This document shows, in pieces, positions 40,070-52,358 of a stretch of 64,000 bases of DNA. This DNA is from Owenia fusiformis (Eukaryota; Annelida; Polychaeta; Sabellida; Oweniidae): assembly GCA_903813345.2 (NCBI GenBank), contig CAIIXF020000006.1:31354024-31418023 (forward strand). The letters run 5' to 3'. A model generated the notes under the pieces. It did not search any database. It was given only the letters and a program-made list of their open reading frames with translations, and was not told where the DNA came from. The position numbers and the translations under genes are program-made. The first letter of the stretch is position 1. Every line of letters starts with the position of its first letter.

Positions 40070-41930
40070 ATGTTATCTACCCGGAATTAGCCACATGATG
40101 GTGAAACTGGTAACTACCCACTCGCACCTGTTCCCATGCTGGATGAGTAAGGGACAAGACCAATGACTCAACGAGTGATTCAAATCCATTTCTTCAAGTC
40201 CATTGACTTAATTATATTTTTGTTTGAGCACCAGTGTCCCGATCCAACGACCCCACGTCCGCTCAAATTACCACAGTATTCGTCCTGGGATGCTTTTTTC
40301 ATGCTAGGATCGTCCTACTCGACACTGATATTGAAATATATTTGAGATTTAACGTTTTCCGAGTAAAATACACGAAAGATAAGTTAAATGTTAAAAAGAC
40401 CTCGTACGAGACGAATCCATGACCTTGAGATCTTGAAAGAGAACACAATGGACCGGTGGCGACACATCTATCTAAACAGAAATAATATCAACTATAATGT
40501 GAGATTCCTCTCGATTACTCATATTAATTAACCCACTTTTGCACGTCCCATTTCAAAGGGGTTTTACGTAAGATTCTCACAATTGATGTAATGTCTACTA
40601 AATCGCCGGTACCTGGTACTGAACTCGATTTTTCTTTTTCGTTGATTTCTCGAGATATCAAATCATCCCAGTCTTTTCGGCAAAAACATAAGCACCATCA
40701 CTGGTCGACGTCTCCACCTGGTTGACAATTACGTTTTTATAACAAAATGGATGAGGAATTTTTATTAACATCATTTTTACCAAGAAGGAGGTCGATTTGT
40801 ATCCTTATGTTTTACCCATATCGTCCATATAATTCATCACTTTTGTTGCGTAAACGGAACTTCAAAATCGGTTAAGATCTGCATTTTTAACCCGTTCCGT
40901 TTAAACGTAACAATAATGGAGAGGTTAAGCTAACGATGTTTTTCACAACAAGGAATGTATCGAGCGCTCATAGTTTTATGCGCGCTTAGTCTACTTCAGA
41001 TACTCTTTCAGCTTCAGAGTTTCGGGTTTAGAACGGGAGATTTGAATATTTGACGTTGGGTCAACGGGAACCATTTTACTCGTGTCTATTGAACACTATG
41101 CTGTCAATTTTGATTTCGATGCACAGTTGAATTCTTTCTGAACACGATGATGTATGTCATGCATGATTTAGCGCCAAAAATCTTACGAAACGAGCTCGTT
41201 TAAAATATGTATTAGAAAACCAGCTATAAAACCGCATCAATGACATACTATAGAATCATTACACGCTATGGTGTAGTCTAAACAAACACTGGATTTGAAC
41301 GGCTATTTATATCACTGGCATGTAGCGATTATAGCGGTCCTGTCTTGGCTTATTGAATTGTTACGAAGTAACGTATGCGGTGCGGAAGTTAGAGAGCAAA
41401 TGACCATCATTTCAATGTAATAGTTTATGCAGGAAAATTGAGATTAGGCCATTGGAGTATTTGTTTCATGCATTTGTAAAACATTACCCACTCATAGGTC
41501 ATACTTATCGTTAAACCAATAACTCAAATATATGCCCTTGTACACCGATCACCTGTTGAAATTAATACATGCCGATTTCAACAAATGTAAAGGGCGATAT
41601 ATTTAAAATCGTATTCAAGCATGATCACGCCCCACTTCTTTTGTTTTCTTTACAACTAAGCTATGACTGCAGTCTATTCAGTGTTGCGTATCGAACCTTG
41701 TTTATTATAAAAATAGTGCAACAACAAGCAGAATTCACACATTTACCTTATACTTATTCTCAACTGAAGACATTGAATTTATCTCTTAGGTTTTACATTA
41801 TAAATATCTTAACATGCAGAATACGAAAATAGAGGCTTAGGCCCAACTTTGTATGAATTTTATGAGAATAATCTGATTTTAGAGAAATGAAAAGAAAAAT
41901 GTCCACACCCTACACAAAATATTTATGGTT
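40070..41930. other. Unannotated intergenic stretch
   Basis: No gene recognised. Around 40840-40930 a block with GGTTAAGATCTGCATTTTTA resembles one at 56.6 kb, pointing to an unnamed dispersed repeat. Confidence 0.4.
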
Positions 41931-42020
41931 CCCCGGGAATACGTATGTGCTGCTTGTATATTAGAATCGTATTCCAGTTACAGAAAGAAGTACATATCAT
42001 GCTAAACTATATACAACAGT

Positions 42021-42159
42021 TATGCACTTGGAGGTTTTGGATACAGGGAATATCCCGAGGGATATATAATTCATCTTCCCTTGGTCCCTTCGGTCCCTCG
42101 GGAAGATATATTGTATATCCCTCGGGATATTCCCTGTATCCAAAACCTCCAATTGCATA
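42021..42159. repeat. Long hairpin with ~65-bp arms
   Basis: GGAGGTTTTGGATACAGGGA on the left is matched by its complement on the right, and pairing continues through ATATCCCGAGGGATAT to GGTCCC. A relative lies at 43739-43878. Confidence 0.85.
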
Positions 42160-42180
42160 ACCCCTATATATTGGCCAAGG

Positions 42181-42550
42181 GATAATCCCAATATCCTGAA
42201 CCGCGACTATAGGATAATATGTTTATCCCATACCAATCTTGGTCATCTGGTTCACATTGTTAAATCGTGGAAACATTTTAGAATATTCATGTCCAGTTTT
42301 GTTTTCTTGGCCGTGGGCGGATTTTCATGTTCTCTCAAATATTCCCATATTTATTTTCTCGAATTTTTTATTGATTAAGTGGATGCTCTTTCCCCTTTTT
42401 TAACTATCAAACAGACCCTGATTGTCTGTGTTTTCTCCATTGCCGTTTACAGTCATTCCGCGAACGTTACAAATTATAAACAAACATGCAAGCGGCGATT
42501 ATGACGTAGCGGGCAGATATACTATATCTGCCCGCTTGGAGCGGGGCGTA
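42181..42550 (+). repeat. Dispersed repeat shared with 22.8-23.1 kb
   Basis: Same order of blocks as the nested copy at 22803: GGATAATCCCAATATCCTGA, TTATCCCATACCAATCTTGG, and the GGGCAGATATA palindrome with the hairpin behind it. Confidence 0.8.
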
Positions 42551-42554
42551 AAGC

Positions 42555-43733
42555 TTTATCCCATGGTTGCAAGGAGGATATAGATCGAATATCACATGAT
42601 GATATATTTGATATGTGGATTAAGATATCATATTTTAGCAAACAATTTACAAACCATCGAATATCACTTTTAAACTATCGAATATCACATCTTAAATAGA
42701 GGATATCCTATGATTTATGAGTGATATGATTTTTATCCACGAATGGATATGATATCTGCACGAGTGAGCGTAGCAAGAGAGTGCAGATATCAACATCCAT
42801 AAGTGGATTAAAATCATATCACGAGTAAATCATAGGATGTTCTTTATATTCCATAGTTAAAGTCATCATCAGAATCGTCGGGAATTAAGTGATTTAAAAC
42901 GAATTTTCCAAACGATACGGCGATATTGACACTTAGCCTCGTTTTGAGTCTGAAGTAGCAAAAATCCATAAACCATGGCATACGGCGCCGTATGTCATGG
43001 CTAAAAGCCCCCCCCCCCTAAAACACCGTTTGCTATGGTTAAGTGAAAATTTGCCAAAAATATCATATTTTACCACTGATTTCAAAAATACCGTTTTTAT
43101 TTTGACATGTTATCCTATGGATATCATGCTAACTATGGAATAATATAGGAATATCCTATGGCTCTGAAAAAATATCACTTATATCCATGAGTGGATATTG
43201 ATATCTTCGCCAGTGAGCGCAGCGAATGAGTGAAGATACTGATATCCATGAGTGGATATAAGTGATATTTTTGAAAAAAACATAGGATTGTCCGTTTATC
43301 CCATTGGGAATTATTATCCAGCGAACATTGAATAGTCAGATAAATTGCAATGGAAATTCCATTTGGTCTGACATTTTGATTGCGATAATTCAACGAACGT
43401 CATATACGTGACGTAACAGAGTGGTTTGTATTTAATGCGAACGCCGTAAAAACAAGATCCCAAAAAATAAAAATATATAATAAATATATAAACAATCGTT
43501 TTGCTGAATTAATAAAAAAATTGAAAAAATCAAAACCATCGAATATCACTTTTGAAACCATCGAATATCACTTTTGAAACCATCGAATATCACCTTTCAA
43601 AAAGTGACATTCGATGGTTTCAAAAGTGATATTCGATGATTTGGGAATTGTTTGCTAAAATATGATCTTCATCCACGTATCAATTATATCTTCACGTGAT
43701 ATTCGATCTATATCCTTGTAACCATGGGATAAA
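42555..43733. mobile_element. 1.18-kb TIR element with subterminal repeats
   Basis: Ends TTTATCCCATGGTTGCAAGG and TTTATCCCATGGTTACAAGG (read inward) open inverted arms of about 160 bp. CATCGAATATCAC is repeated inside both arms. The interior holds two foldbacks whose loops share a conserved 19-bp motif. No transposase. Confidence 0.75.
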
Positions 43734-43738
43734 TAAGG

Positions 43739-43878
43739 GTTATGTACTGGGGGGTTTTGGATATGGGGTTTTTCCAGAGGGAGATATGCATATCTACCTG
43801 AGGGACCGTAGGGACAGAAAGTAGATGTGCATATCTCACGAGGGATGAACCCAATATCCAAACCGACCGTACATAACT
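43739..43878. repeat. Long hairpin, relative of 42021-42159
   Basis: GGTTTTGGATATGGGGTT... pairs imperfectly with ...AACCCAATATCCAAACC around a GAGGGACCGTAGGGAC centre. Confidence 0.65.
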
Positions 43879-43980
43879 GCTTTATCCTATACCAAGTAGA
43901 GTTTTCAGTAGTACAAGGTGTAAAAAATAAACAAATCATTCATATGCAAAGTCATTTTATTGCATTTCCACTTTTTTTGG

Positions 43981-44045
43981 AAGCGGGAAGATACGCCCCG
44001 AAGCGGGAAGATATGCACCGAAGCGGGAGATATGACGGGAGATAT
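43981..44045. repeat. Short GAAGCGGGAAGATA tandem repeat
   Basis: Three to four copies of a ~20-bp unit with GAAGCGGGAAGATA. Confidence 0.65.
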
Positions 44046-44129
44046 GGAGGTTCTTGATATGGAAACCTCAAAATCAGGATACGGGATATATCTTACCAAC
44101 TTATCTCCCTAAAACCCTACTTGGCATAG

Positions 44130-45000
44130 GATAAATCAAAATAATTTCTACTCGCATCTAGTCTATTCCACATATTTGGGAAAAGTGTACAGGAAAATCT
44201 CCATGTTCAATTGATGTATGATCAATATATACGAATCGAATGTATTCTCGTGTGCATTACAATATCCACATTGAAACATTTTTGGCCTGCAATGGACGTA
44301 TAATAAATTAGAATATGAGGCCGTGTTATCATTCTAATGTAAAGTCATGGTATTTACTGTGGTATTGGGTTGCAAGCTAATATCAGATTCAATGCAAATT
44401 AATCATCTAATATCAGATGCGCGATCAGTCCAATAATCTAATTTCAGGTCATCAGTTCGATATCTAGCACTTGTTCTAACGACACGGTATTACTAGGCTA
44501 TCATATTATAAATACACACACATATAAAACAATCAAACTGGTACACGATATAAGCACGACTGCTCTTTCAATTGAGTATAAATGTTGATAAACTCACCCG
44601 GAAGCCAAGACATACACGTTTAGACGATGCTATTTTCAGTTCAGTGTAAGAGTAAATGCCCGGATATCGAGGCTTTTTCGTGTAAAGTTTTAACCAAGCA
44701 TCTAAAATCGGGTTATATTGCGTGTAGAATTTATCGATATCAGGGCCGCTACATGCCAGTGTATATGAGAAGGCTACATGAATTTGTATATGGTCGAGTG
44801 ATACGTACAGGTTCAGTTTCGATTATATATGCAAAGCTTAACCTCTCCAATGAAATATCAAAACGACGATTCTGTCTTCTGAACTATTTGTTCACAAACG
44901 TGTAGATTTTCTCCAACATATGAAACTGACACCCGTTTGTGATAAAAATGTTGTGGGAATTCTGCTTACAACTCATGAATTGAACAAAAAAAAGTAAAAT
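44130..45000. other. Unannotated stretch
   Basis: No gene recognised. The plus-strand frame at 44627-44905 shows no motif. 44830-45020 resembles blocks at 56.7-57.0 kb. Confidence 0.4.
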
Positions 45001-45621
45001 CGTACCTTTCGAGGTTCCGATATTTGATTGTGCTCTGCCTGTGCTCATTTTACTTCTTTTAGGTATAGTCTCGGTACAAGCCTTTTTACCCTCCCCCACT
45101 ACACAGCTCTCTGGTGGTGAAGCAAATAAGGGGGGGGAGACCAGCGAAGCAAGACTAACAGTAGTAGGTTGTTGAAAAGCAGAGTCACAAATAGAAGAAA
45201 TACCTGCCACTGCACTTTCAATTTCACAAACAAGGATTATTTAACAATTTACTCCAATTTTATTCCAGACTGACCTCTGATTGGTCAGAAAGTGACAATA
45301 CATGCATTGTCTGGATTATTATATACAAATAACAATCAATATGTTGTTTCAAATACTGTCATATTGTAACAAGTTCAGGTTTCACCAATCATCTAAAGAA
45401 AGTAGCATCTTCTTAATCTTTGGCGTTGAGTTAATTTTATAAGATCAAACTGAAACAGTCATGTTCATCCACAATTATGGGTCAGAAAAACTTTGGTTTA
45501 ATCTGCATAACTCAAGAATAAAATACAAGGACGTCCAATGCATAATGCACAAAGTAAGCCCTCTGTAAATTCGATGACTCTCAATAGAATCTCCAATGAA
45601 TGGAATACCTTTTACACACTG

Positions 45622-45703
45622 ATCACGTGCAATCCAATAATCTATTGTACAAAACTGCTCACGTGCATCACGTGCAATCCAATAACCTATTGTACAAAAC
45701 AGT
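45622..45703. repeat. 45-bp direct repeat with CACGTG and CCAAT
   Basis: ATCACGTGCAATCCAATAA plus CTATTGTACAAAAC occurs twice with a 45-bp shift. Confidence 0.75.
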
Positions 45704-45768
45704 ACTACCTCCGGGGCGCTGGTGCACATTTCGCTCAATGACGAATCCCAGGTGTCACCCTAAACACA

Positions 45769-47188
45769 TCACCTTCTTGATGACCCAAGCAGTTTGCGCA
45801 ATAGTAACATCGTAAGCGGGGAGAGCTCACGATCCTCAGATGTTACAGACACTTCTTTTGTATCTCTGATATCATAATCTGTCCAATTTTCAGAAGCGTC
45901 ATCCATTGCACCTTCAGCGTCATCGTCCAATTTGATATCAATGGTGTGTGTTGATTTACGCGCTTTCCGCTTACCTGGAACCCCAGGACTGAAAAAACAC
46001 CAACAAAAAATCTATTTAATTTTAGACATTTTACATCTGTTTCAGCTATCATTTGCTTTCTCGTTAGGCATGCTACGTCTATTTCAAGAAAACTACCCTG
46101 CGTGCAGAGTCTAGTTAAACTACAGACGAAGACGAAGCTCTCTTTTAAGAAGTGAAGTCAAACGAATGCAAAGGGTACAAGAAAACATAGCTTTTGTCCA
46201 AACATTAATTAAAGGGTAGCACAAGTTACTGACTTTTGCTTTTAGATCAATCTAAAGCTAGATTTATTGCGGATTCTGCAGTTTGCACGTCAAAAGATGT
46301 CAGGACTAATACGCCATCCAGCTGGAGAATAGACATTATTACCACCTTAATCAAGGGCTTATTTGATACCCGGGGCTTAGTTGTGTACCAAACGAAACGA
46401 GAAACGGCACGACATCCGGGACTTTGTTTGGTCTTCATTAGACAATGGCAAGGAGGATTGGCTCCCAGAGTGCAACATCGATATTCTGTCCCATATATGG
46501 GCATGTCGTGCTACAAAATTTGAATTCCAACAGCCGCCATTTTGTTCACTTCAACATTTGAATCGTGAATTTTGGTCTTATTTCCTAACGAAAAATTCTA
46601 AAACTCACAGGAAATGATCGAGATATTGGTTCGAATCTTTTGAACTGTTTATTTTGAATTTATAATCGGTTATAATTTCAGAAAATAACGACATCTCGGC
46701 GTTTTCATTGTTGGAAAATATCGACTTCGATTCTGGGAGCCAATCCTCCTTGAGACAATGGTGTATAGAGGGGTCAGTTTTCTCAGACCTAGGTACCTTT
46801 TTCTGTACCGTTTTGCGGTTATTTTATTGGAATCTATTTACATGATGAGCTACATAATTGATTAACTTAATGTAACAAGTAACATGTAAAAAGGATTGAT
46901 AGGGACAGAATAAACAGGGAAATGTAATTCAAGTGGCGATTGTGTTTTCTGCTAATGTGTGTCACCCTGCTTCGGGAATCCCCCATCACAGTCTATGCAT
47001 CGCGTGATTATGCAAATGAGAAAACCCCATTGGTTTCCCGGTCGAACAATCAAAACTGACAAGGACAATCTTCGTTTTAACTGTTGTTTCTGAACGTTTC
47101 GTGACCGAAATTTACTAAACAATAGAAAATATGTTACGTTATAAGGATGGATTGTTTTTACTTACCAATCATCAACATGTACTGACAT
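45769..47188 (-). CDS. Candidate two-exon gene, unrecognised basic/acidic protein
   Basis: Exon 1 at 47188-47166 starts MSVHVDD and ends at GTAAGTAAA. Exon 2 at 45988-45769 begins after TTTTTTCAG and reads PGVPGKRKARKSTHT, then an acidic part with DDDAEGAMDDASENWTDYD, then a stop. The phases fit exactly (TG plus T gives Cys), giving a protein of about 80 residues. The frame of exon 1 stays open and coding-like for about 22 codons upstream of the ATG, so the true start may lie further 5'. A basic patch followed by an acidic segment resembles N-terminal parts of some transposon-encoded proteins, but I do not recognise the family. Confidence 0.4.
46449..46752. mobile_element. 304-bp MITE with 9-bp TSD
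   Basis: AGACAATGG flanks both sides exactly (46440-46448, 46753-46761). Ends CAAGGAGGATTGGCTCCCAG on both sides read inward. It lies in the intron of the candidate two-exon gene. Confidence 0.85.
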
Positions 47189-47370
47189 ATTCAGCTCTGG
47201 ACTTTGTGTCCAAAGGGGGTAAGACACATCGTCAGATAATATTTTAAGTTCTCACACTCCTATTAGTCTATATGTTTAATTGGCTAATTCAAATCTGATG
47301 CGGTAAAAAAAAAGTCAATTGCCGAACGTTCCGGGTATTACGTTCGCCCTTGCCTTAAAGGACCTGTTCT

Positions 47371-49229
47371 ATGGGTATTAGTGCGAGTTTAGAATGCATT
47401 TATTTTACTCTATCGACCTGAGCAGTATGTGACGTCATAGTAGCGGGCAATATTGCCGGTCAATAATGCATTAACGACCAGTGTAAAAGGGTAGGAGGTC
47501 CTATCAAATTATGGTCCTACTCTCCATTGATTTATATGGTGACCTAAATACAACTCTTTCCCTCATTATCTTATACGCAATCAGGGCCAGTAAGGGCCGT
47601 TAAGAAAGGGGACCATAATCCCTGGGGGACCATCATTTCTGTCACACCGGCAATTTTCCCCGGGAAAGGACCGACGTTCCCAAGACCCATTTGGGTCAAT
47701 AGATCAATAGCGAATTGTTTATAATTAGTTCAACTTCAGTGCACTGCATGTGACAGTCTAGGTGTAAACATTGAGAAATCGTCTTTTGCTTGCCAAGTGT
47801 ACATTTTTGAAAAACCTATGTTAATAAGTGTTAAAAACATCAAATATGATATTTTCAGAATTTCCGATTCATTTCTAAATCATCTTCAGATAAACCCATT
47901 CCAATAATAGAAAAGGATGCACTCCTATTTGTAACAGCTGTATATTCTTTAAAATAAACTACTGTTGATTCTGTTGTATTGCAATCTTAGAAGGAGAATA
48001 CTTGCGTGTGTACCCCATATCACGGACGTTCAGGTCCATGCCCATATGTTTTCACAAATAGCATTAAATGTTTGTATATATCCATCAACAATTGCAAGTT
48101 GAACACCATTCAAAAACGGTCCGTTATGAAATGAAATTAAAGACAAAGGGATAAGTTATAGCCTATAAAACGTGCATATCACACTTTAGGTATCAATGAG
48201 ATTTCATCAGTTAAGCCTTGATCGTATTGTTTCGCATTACGCATTTAACTCTATCTAAATTATACTAAATACGCGAACGTCAAGAATTACCCATAGAATG
48301 ATGCGTGGGGGTCGGAAGTTAAGTAAAATTCTAGTCGAGTGCACTGTTAAAGAGCAATAAACACGTCTTAGCTAGTCTCTAATTTCTAACACTAATTAAA
48401 CCAGTGTAATGTACAAATGAGGACATTTGCTCGTTTCCTGACAAAAGAGATATTCATCAAGAGGATGTAAAGACGGCTTCTCTCAGAGGGTGATGAGTTT
48501 TCTTTCACGGTGTAAAATGAGAACGCTGCTACTACTTCGGAGGGTTCCATTCAGTTCATTTGCCACGGTACATAGGAAACAAAGTATACTTCTTTTTCCA
48601 ATTTTCTCCAAAATTGTAGGATGGGTGGTCATTTCATTCCACTATTTTTTACTCAAGGACACTTCTCTGTATGGTTTATAGTTTGCCAGTTGTAACATCG
48701 TTTTGGTTGTACACCGTGTATTGGTAAGTATACACCATTTAGTCAATTATACTACCCACCTGATCGTTGTTCTTTGATGTGTTTTGATTTCAGTCATAAT
48801 TTTCTCCGAGGAGAGTGGATATTCTGATAATCATTAAGTATCTTCAGGGCACTACGTTTAGTTCATATTAATGGTTTTCGATGTGGTTATAATGTTACAA
48901 TTTCTCTCCTGTTTTCAATTTGTAAACTACAATCAATTGAATTATAAAATACAGTGACACACTTGGCTTATTATAATTTCATATGGTTCGTGGCATGGAT
49001 AATGGAAAATGGTTGCCATTGTATAGTTTTGCCCTGCTACATTAATGCCCCCCCCCCCCATTACTCGTTTTAATATTTGATATATGGTTCTAAAGGGGCC
49101 AATTTTACCGATTTGGCCGATACTCCGAACTTTTTTTAAGTGACCCATTCATCTTTACCACAAAAAAAAGAAACCCTTATCTTTCATTCTTGAAATTTTC
49201 AAACATTTTTAGTTTTCATGATCTTTTCG
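47371..49229. repeat. 1.87-kb tandem duplication, copy 1
   Basis: Repeated at a period of 1869 bp. Differences to copy 2 are a handful of single bases and the lengths of a C tract and an A tract. Contains a 63-codon frame (48490-48681) present identically in copy 2. Confidence 0.95.
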
Positions 49230-49239
49230 ATGGATCTCT

Positions 49240-51099
49240 ATGGGTATTAGTGCGAGTTTAGAATGCATTTATTTTACTCTATCGACCTGAGCAGTATGTG
49301 ACGTCATAGTAGCGGGCAATATTGCCGGTCAATAATGCATTAACGACCGGTGTAAAAGGGTAGGAGGTCCTATCAAATTATGGTCCTACTCTCCATTGAT
49401 TTATATGGTGACCTAAATACAACTCTTTCCCTCATTATCTTATACGCAATCAGGGCCAGTAAGGGCCGTTAAGAAAGGGGACCATAATCCCTGGGGGACC
49501 ATCATTTCTGTCACACCGGCAATTTTCCCCGGGAAAGGACCGACGTTCCCAAGACCCATTTGGGTCAATAGATCAATAGCGAATTGTTTATAATTAGTTC
49601 AACTTCAGTGCACTGCATGTGACAGTCTAGGTGTAAACATTGAGAAATCGTCTTTTGCTTGCCAAGTGTACATTTTTGAAAAACCTATGTTAATAAGTGT
49701 TAAAAACATCAAATATGATATTTTCAGAATTTCCGATTCATTTCTAAATCATCTTCAGATAAACCCATTCCAATAATAGAAAAGGATGCACTCCTATTTG
49801 TAACAGCTGTATATTCTTTAAAATAAACTACTGTTGATTCTGTTGTATTGCAATCTTAGAAGGAGAATACTTGCGTGTGTACCCCATATCACGGACTTTC
49901 AGGTCCATGCCCATATGTTTTCACAAATAGCATTAAATGTTTGTATATATCCATCAACAATTGCAAGTTGAACACCATTCAAAAACGGTCCGTTATGAAA
50001 TGAAATTAAAGACAAAGGGATAAGTTATAGCCTATAAAACGTGCATATCACACTTTAGGTATCAATGAGATTTCATCAGTTAAGCCTTGATCGTATTGTT
50101 TCGCATTACGCATTTAACTCTATCTAAATTATACTAAATACGCGAACGTCAAGAATTACCCATAGAATGATGCGTGGGGGTCGGAAGTTAAGTAAAATTC
50201 TAGTGGAGTGCACTGTTAAAGAGCAATAAACACGTCTTAGCTAGTCTCTAATTTCTAACACTAATTAAACCAGTGTAATGTACAAATGAGGACATTTGCT
50301 CGTTTCCTGACAAAAGAGATATTCATCAAGAGGATGTAAAGTCGGCTTCTCTCAGAGGGTGATGAGTTTTCTTTCACGGTGTAAAATGAGAACGCTGCTA
50401 CTACTTCGGAGGGTTCCATTCAGTTCATTTGCCACGGTACATAGGAAACAAAGTATACTTCTTTTTCCAATTTTCTCCAAAATTGTAGGATGGGTGGTCA
50501 TTTCATTCCACTATTTTTTACTCAAGGACACTTCTCTGTATGGTTTATAGTTTGCCAGTTGTAACATCGTTTTGGTTGTACACCGTGTATTGGTAAGTAT
50601 ACACCATTTAGTCAATTATACTACCCACCTGATCGTTGTTCTTTGATGTGTTTTGATTTCAGTCATAATTTTCTCCGAGGAGAGTGGATATTCTGATAAT
50701 CATTAAGTATCTTCAGGGCACTACGTTTAGTTCATATTAATGGTTTTCGATGTGGTTATAATGTTACAATTTCTCTCCTGTTTTCAATTTGTAAACTACA
50801 ATCAATTGAATTATAAAATACAGTGACACACTTGGCTTATTATAATTTCATATGGTTCGTGGCATGGATAATGGAAAATGGTTGCCATTGTATAGTTTTG
50901 CCCTGCTACATTAATGCCCCCCCCCCCCCATTACTCGTTTTAATATTTGATATATGGTTCTAAAGGGGCCAATTTTACCGATTTGGCCGATACTCCGAAC
51001 TTTTTTTAAGTGACCCATTCATCTTTACCACAAAAAAAGAAACCCTTATCTTTCATTCTTGAAATTTTCAAACATTTTTAGTTTTCATGATCTTTTCGA
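49240..51099. repeat. 1.87-kb tandem duplication, copy 2
   Basis: Starts after a 10-bp junction (TGGATCTCTA region) and ends at TCTTTTCGA like copy 1. A third, diverged start of the same sequence (GGCCTGTTCTAGGGGTTTTA) appears at about 51288. Confidence 0.95.
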
Positions 51100-51515
51100 A
51101 TTACTGTTTCTTATCTGTATATCCAGATAGAGAAAGAACATTAGAATTCAGTAGTCGCAGTTGGGAATGAGATCAACAATACAGCGACAAATTAATCCCT
51201 GGCCTAATTAAATCGAACATTGTTTCAGAAAAACGAGATAACAGCGGCCTTATGGAATAAGTCCCATTATTACCACCTTGCAGGGCCTGTTCTAGGGGTT
51301 TTAGTACTAGTTGAGAAGGCATTTAAATTGCTATATTGACGTGAGCAATATTGTGTCGGGCGTTAATGACTTTAGTCGGGCAATAATGACATTATCCGCC
51401 CGGCTATGTTTCCCGGGAAAAGTGATATCGTTCAGTGCGTAAGATTTTCTATTTCAAATTTGCTATTTCAGCCATGGGCATTAGTAATAACGTCATTTTT
51501 GCGGGCAAAATAGTG

Positions 51516-51557
51516 AAATATTGGACCTTAGGCCTGCGGCCCTTGGTCCAATATTTA
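51516..51557. repeat. Hairpin
   Basis: AAATATTGGACC and GGTCCAATATTT pair around a GC-rich loop. Confidence 0.75.
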
Positions 51558-51576
51558 AGAAATAAAGACCGAAAAG

Positions 51577-51712
51577 CAGGGGTTATATCGTCGAATACAA
51601 CCCGCAGGGCTAGGCCCAAGCGTTTTCTGTACCACGAACGACCGAAGGGAGTGAGGGGTTCGAAAGCTTTTGTGCCTAGCCCCAAGGGGTGTATTCGACG
51701 ATATTACCCCTG
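51577..51712. mobile_element. 136-bp palindromic element
   Basis: CAGGGGTTATATCGTCGAAT and CAGGGGTAATATCGTCGAAT (read inward) form arms that continue into a GGGCTAGGC stem. Confidence 0.75.
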
Positions 51713-52101
51713 ATCTGAGGTCTATATTACGATTCGAACATGAAAACTCACCAAATTGTTTCGAATATTCATCATGGTCCGCCATTACTAAGACCCATCG
51801 TTATGACGTCACACATTACATGTATTAACTGGGTTATTGATCTCGAATATAACCCAGCTGAAGCATTGACTTTGTTTACAGTTTATAGAAGGCGTGAATA
51901 CAGTCATGTTCGAATCTTTGAAATGACGTTATTGTACTATTAGATAATTGTGTAATATTACCTCAGTTCATATTTCACGTTTTTGCTCATTTGCAGGCCA
52001 AGAAGCTTGGGAAGTCTGTGGAGTAACTCTTGCGACCCAATCTTTTTAATTTCTACAATGTCTAAATGAAACAGTTTCATGATCACTTACACCGAGCGTT
52101 T

Positions 52102-52196
52102 AAAGCTAAGTTCACACCAACGGCGCTTTGATCGCGCTTTAAAGTGGCGTGCAAAGCCGCTTTGCACGCCGCTTAAAGCGCCATCAAAGCAGCTAA
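52102..52196. mobile_element. GC-rich foldback MITE, copy 4
   Basis: Starts AAAGCTAAGTTCACACCAAC with the same internal inverted stem as copies near 37 kb. The right outer end is lost. Confidence 0.75.
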
Positions 52197-52305
52197 ATAT
52201 GGAAAGTACGAATATACGGTTCATATGATTATAGGTATCATATCAGGATAGAAGTGGTTTGGCCATATTTTATATGAAATGGTCAAGAAGTTCTAGAGAC
52301 GGGTG

Positions 52306-52358
52306 AAGCTAAGTTCACACCAATGGCGCTTTGATGGCGCTTTAAAGCAGCATGCAAA
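52306..52358. mobile_element. GC-rich foldback MITE, copy 5 (left half)
   Basis: AAGCTAAGTTCACACCAATG plus GGCGCTTTGATGGCGCTTTA; truncated after about 50 bp. Confidence 0.7.

Noticed and set aside
44884-45210. 108-codon minus-strand frame ending near a GTACGA donor
   Set aside because: Could not be joined in phase to the neighbouring candidate exon, and the adjacent sequence resembles a repeat at 56.7 kb.
48490-50550. Identical 63-codon frame in both 1.87-kb copies
   Set aside because: Identity comes from the duplication; no conserved domain or other evidence for coding.
51449-51785. Overlapping frames on both strands with mirrored sequences
   Set aside because: They lie across a palindromic element, so similar peptides arise on both strands.
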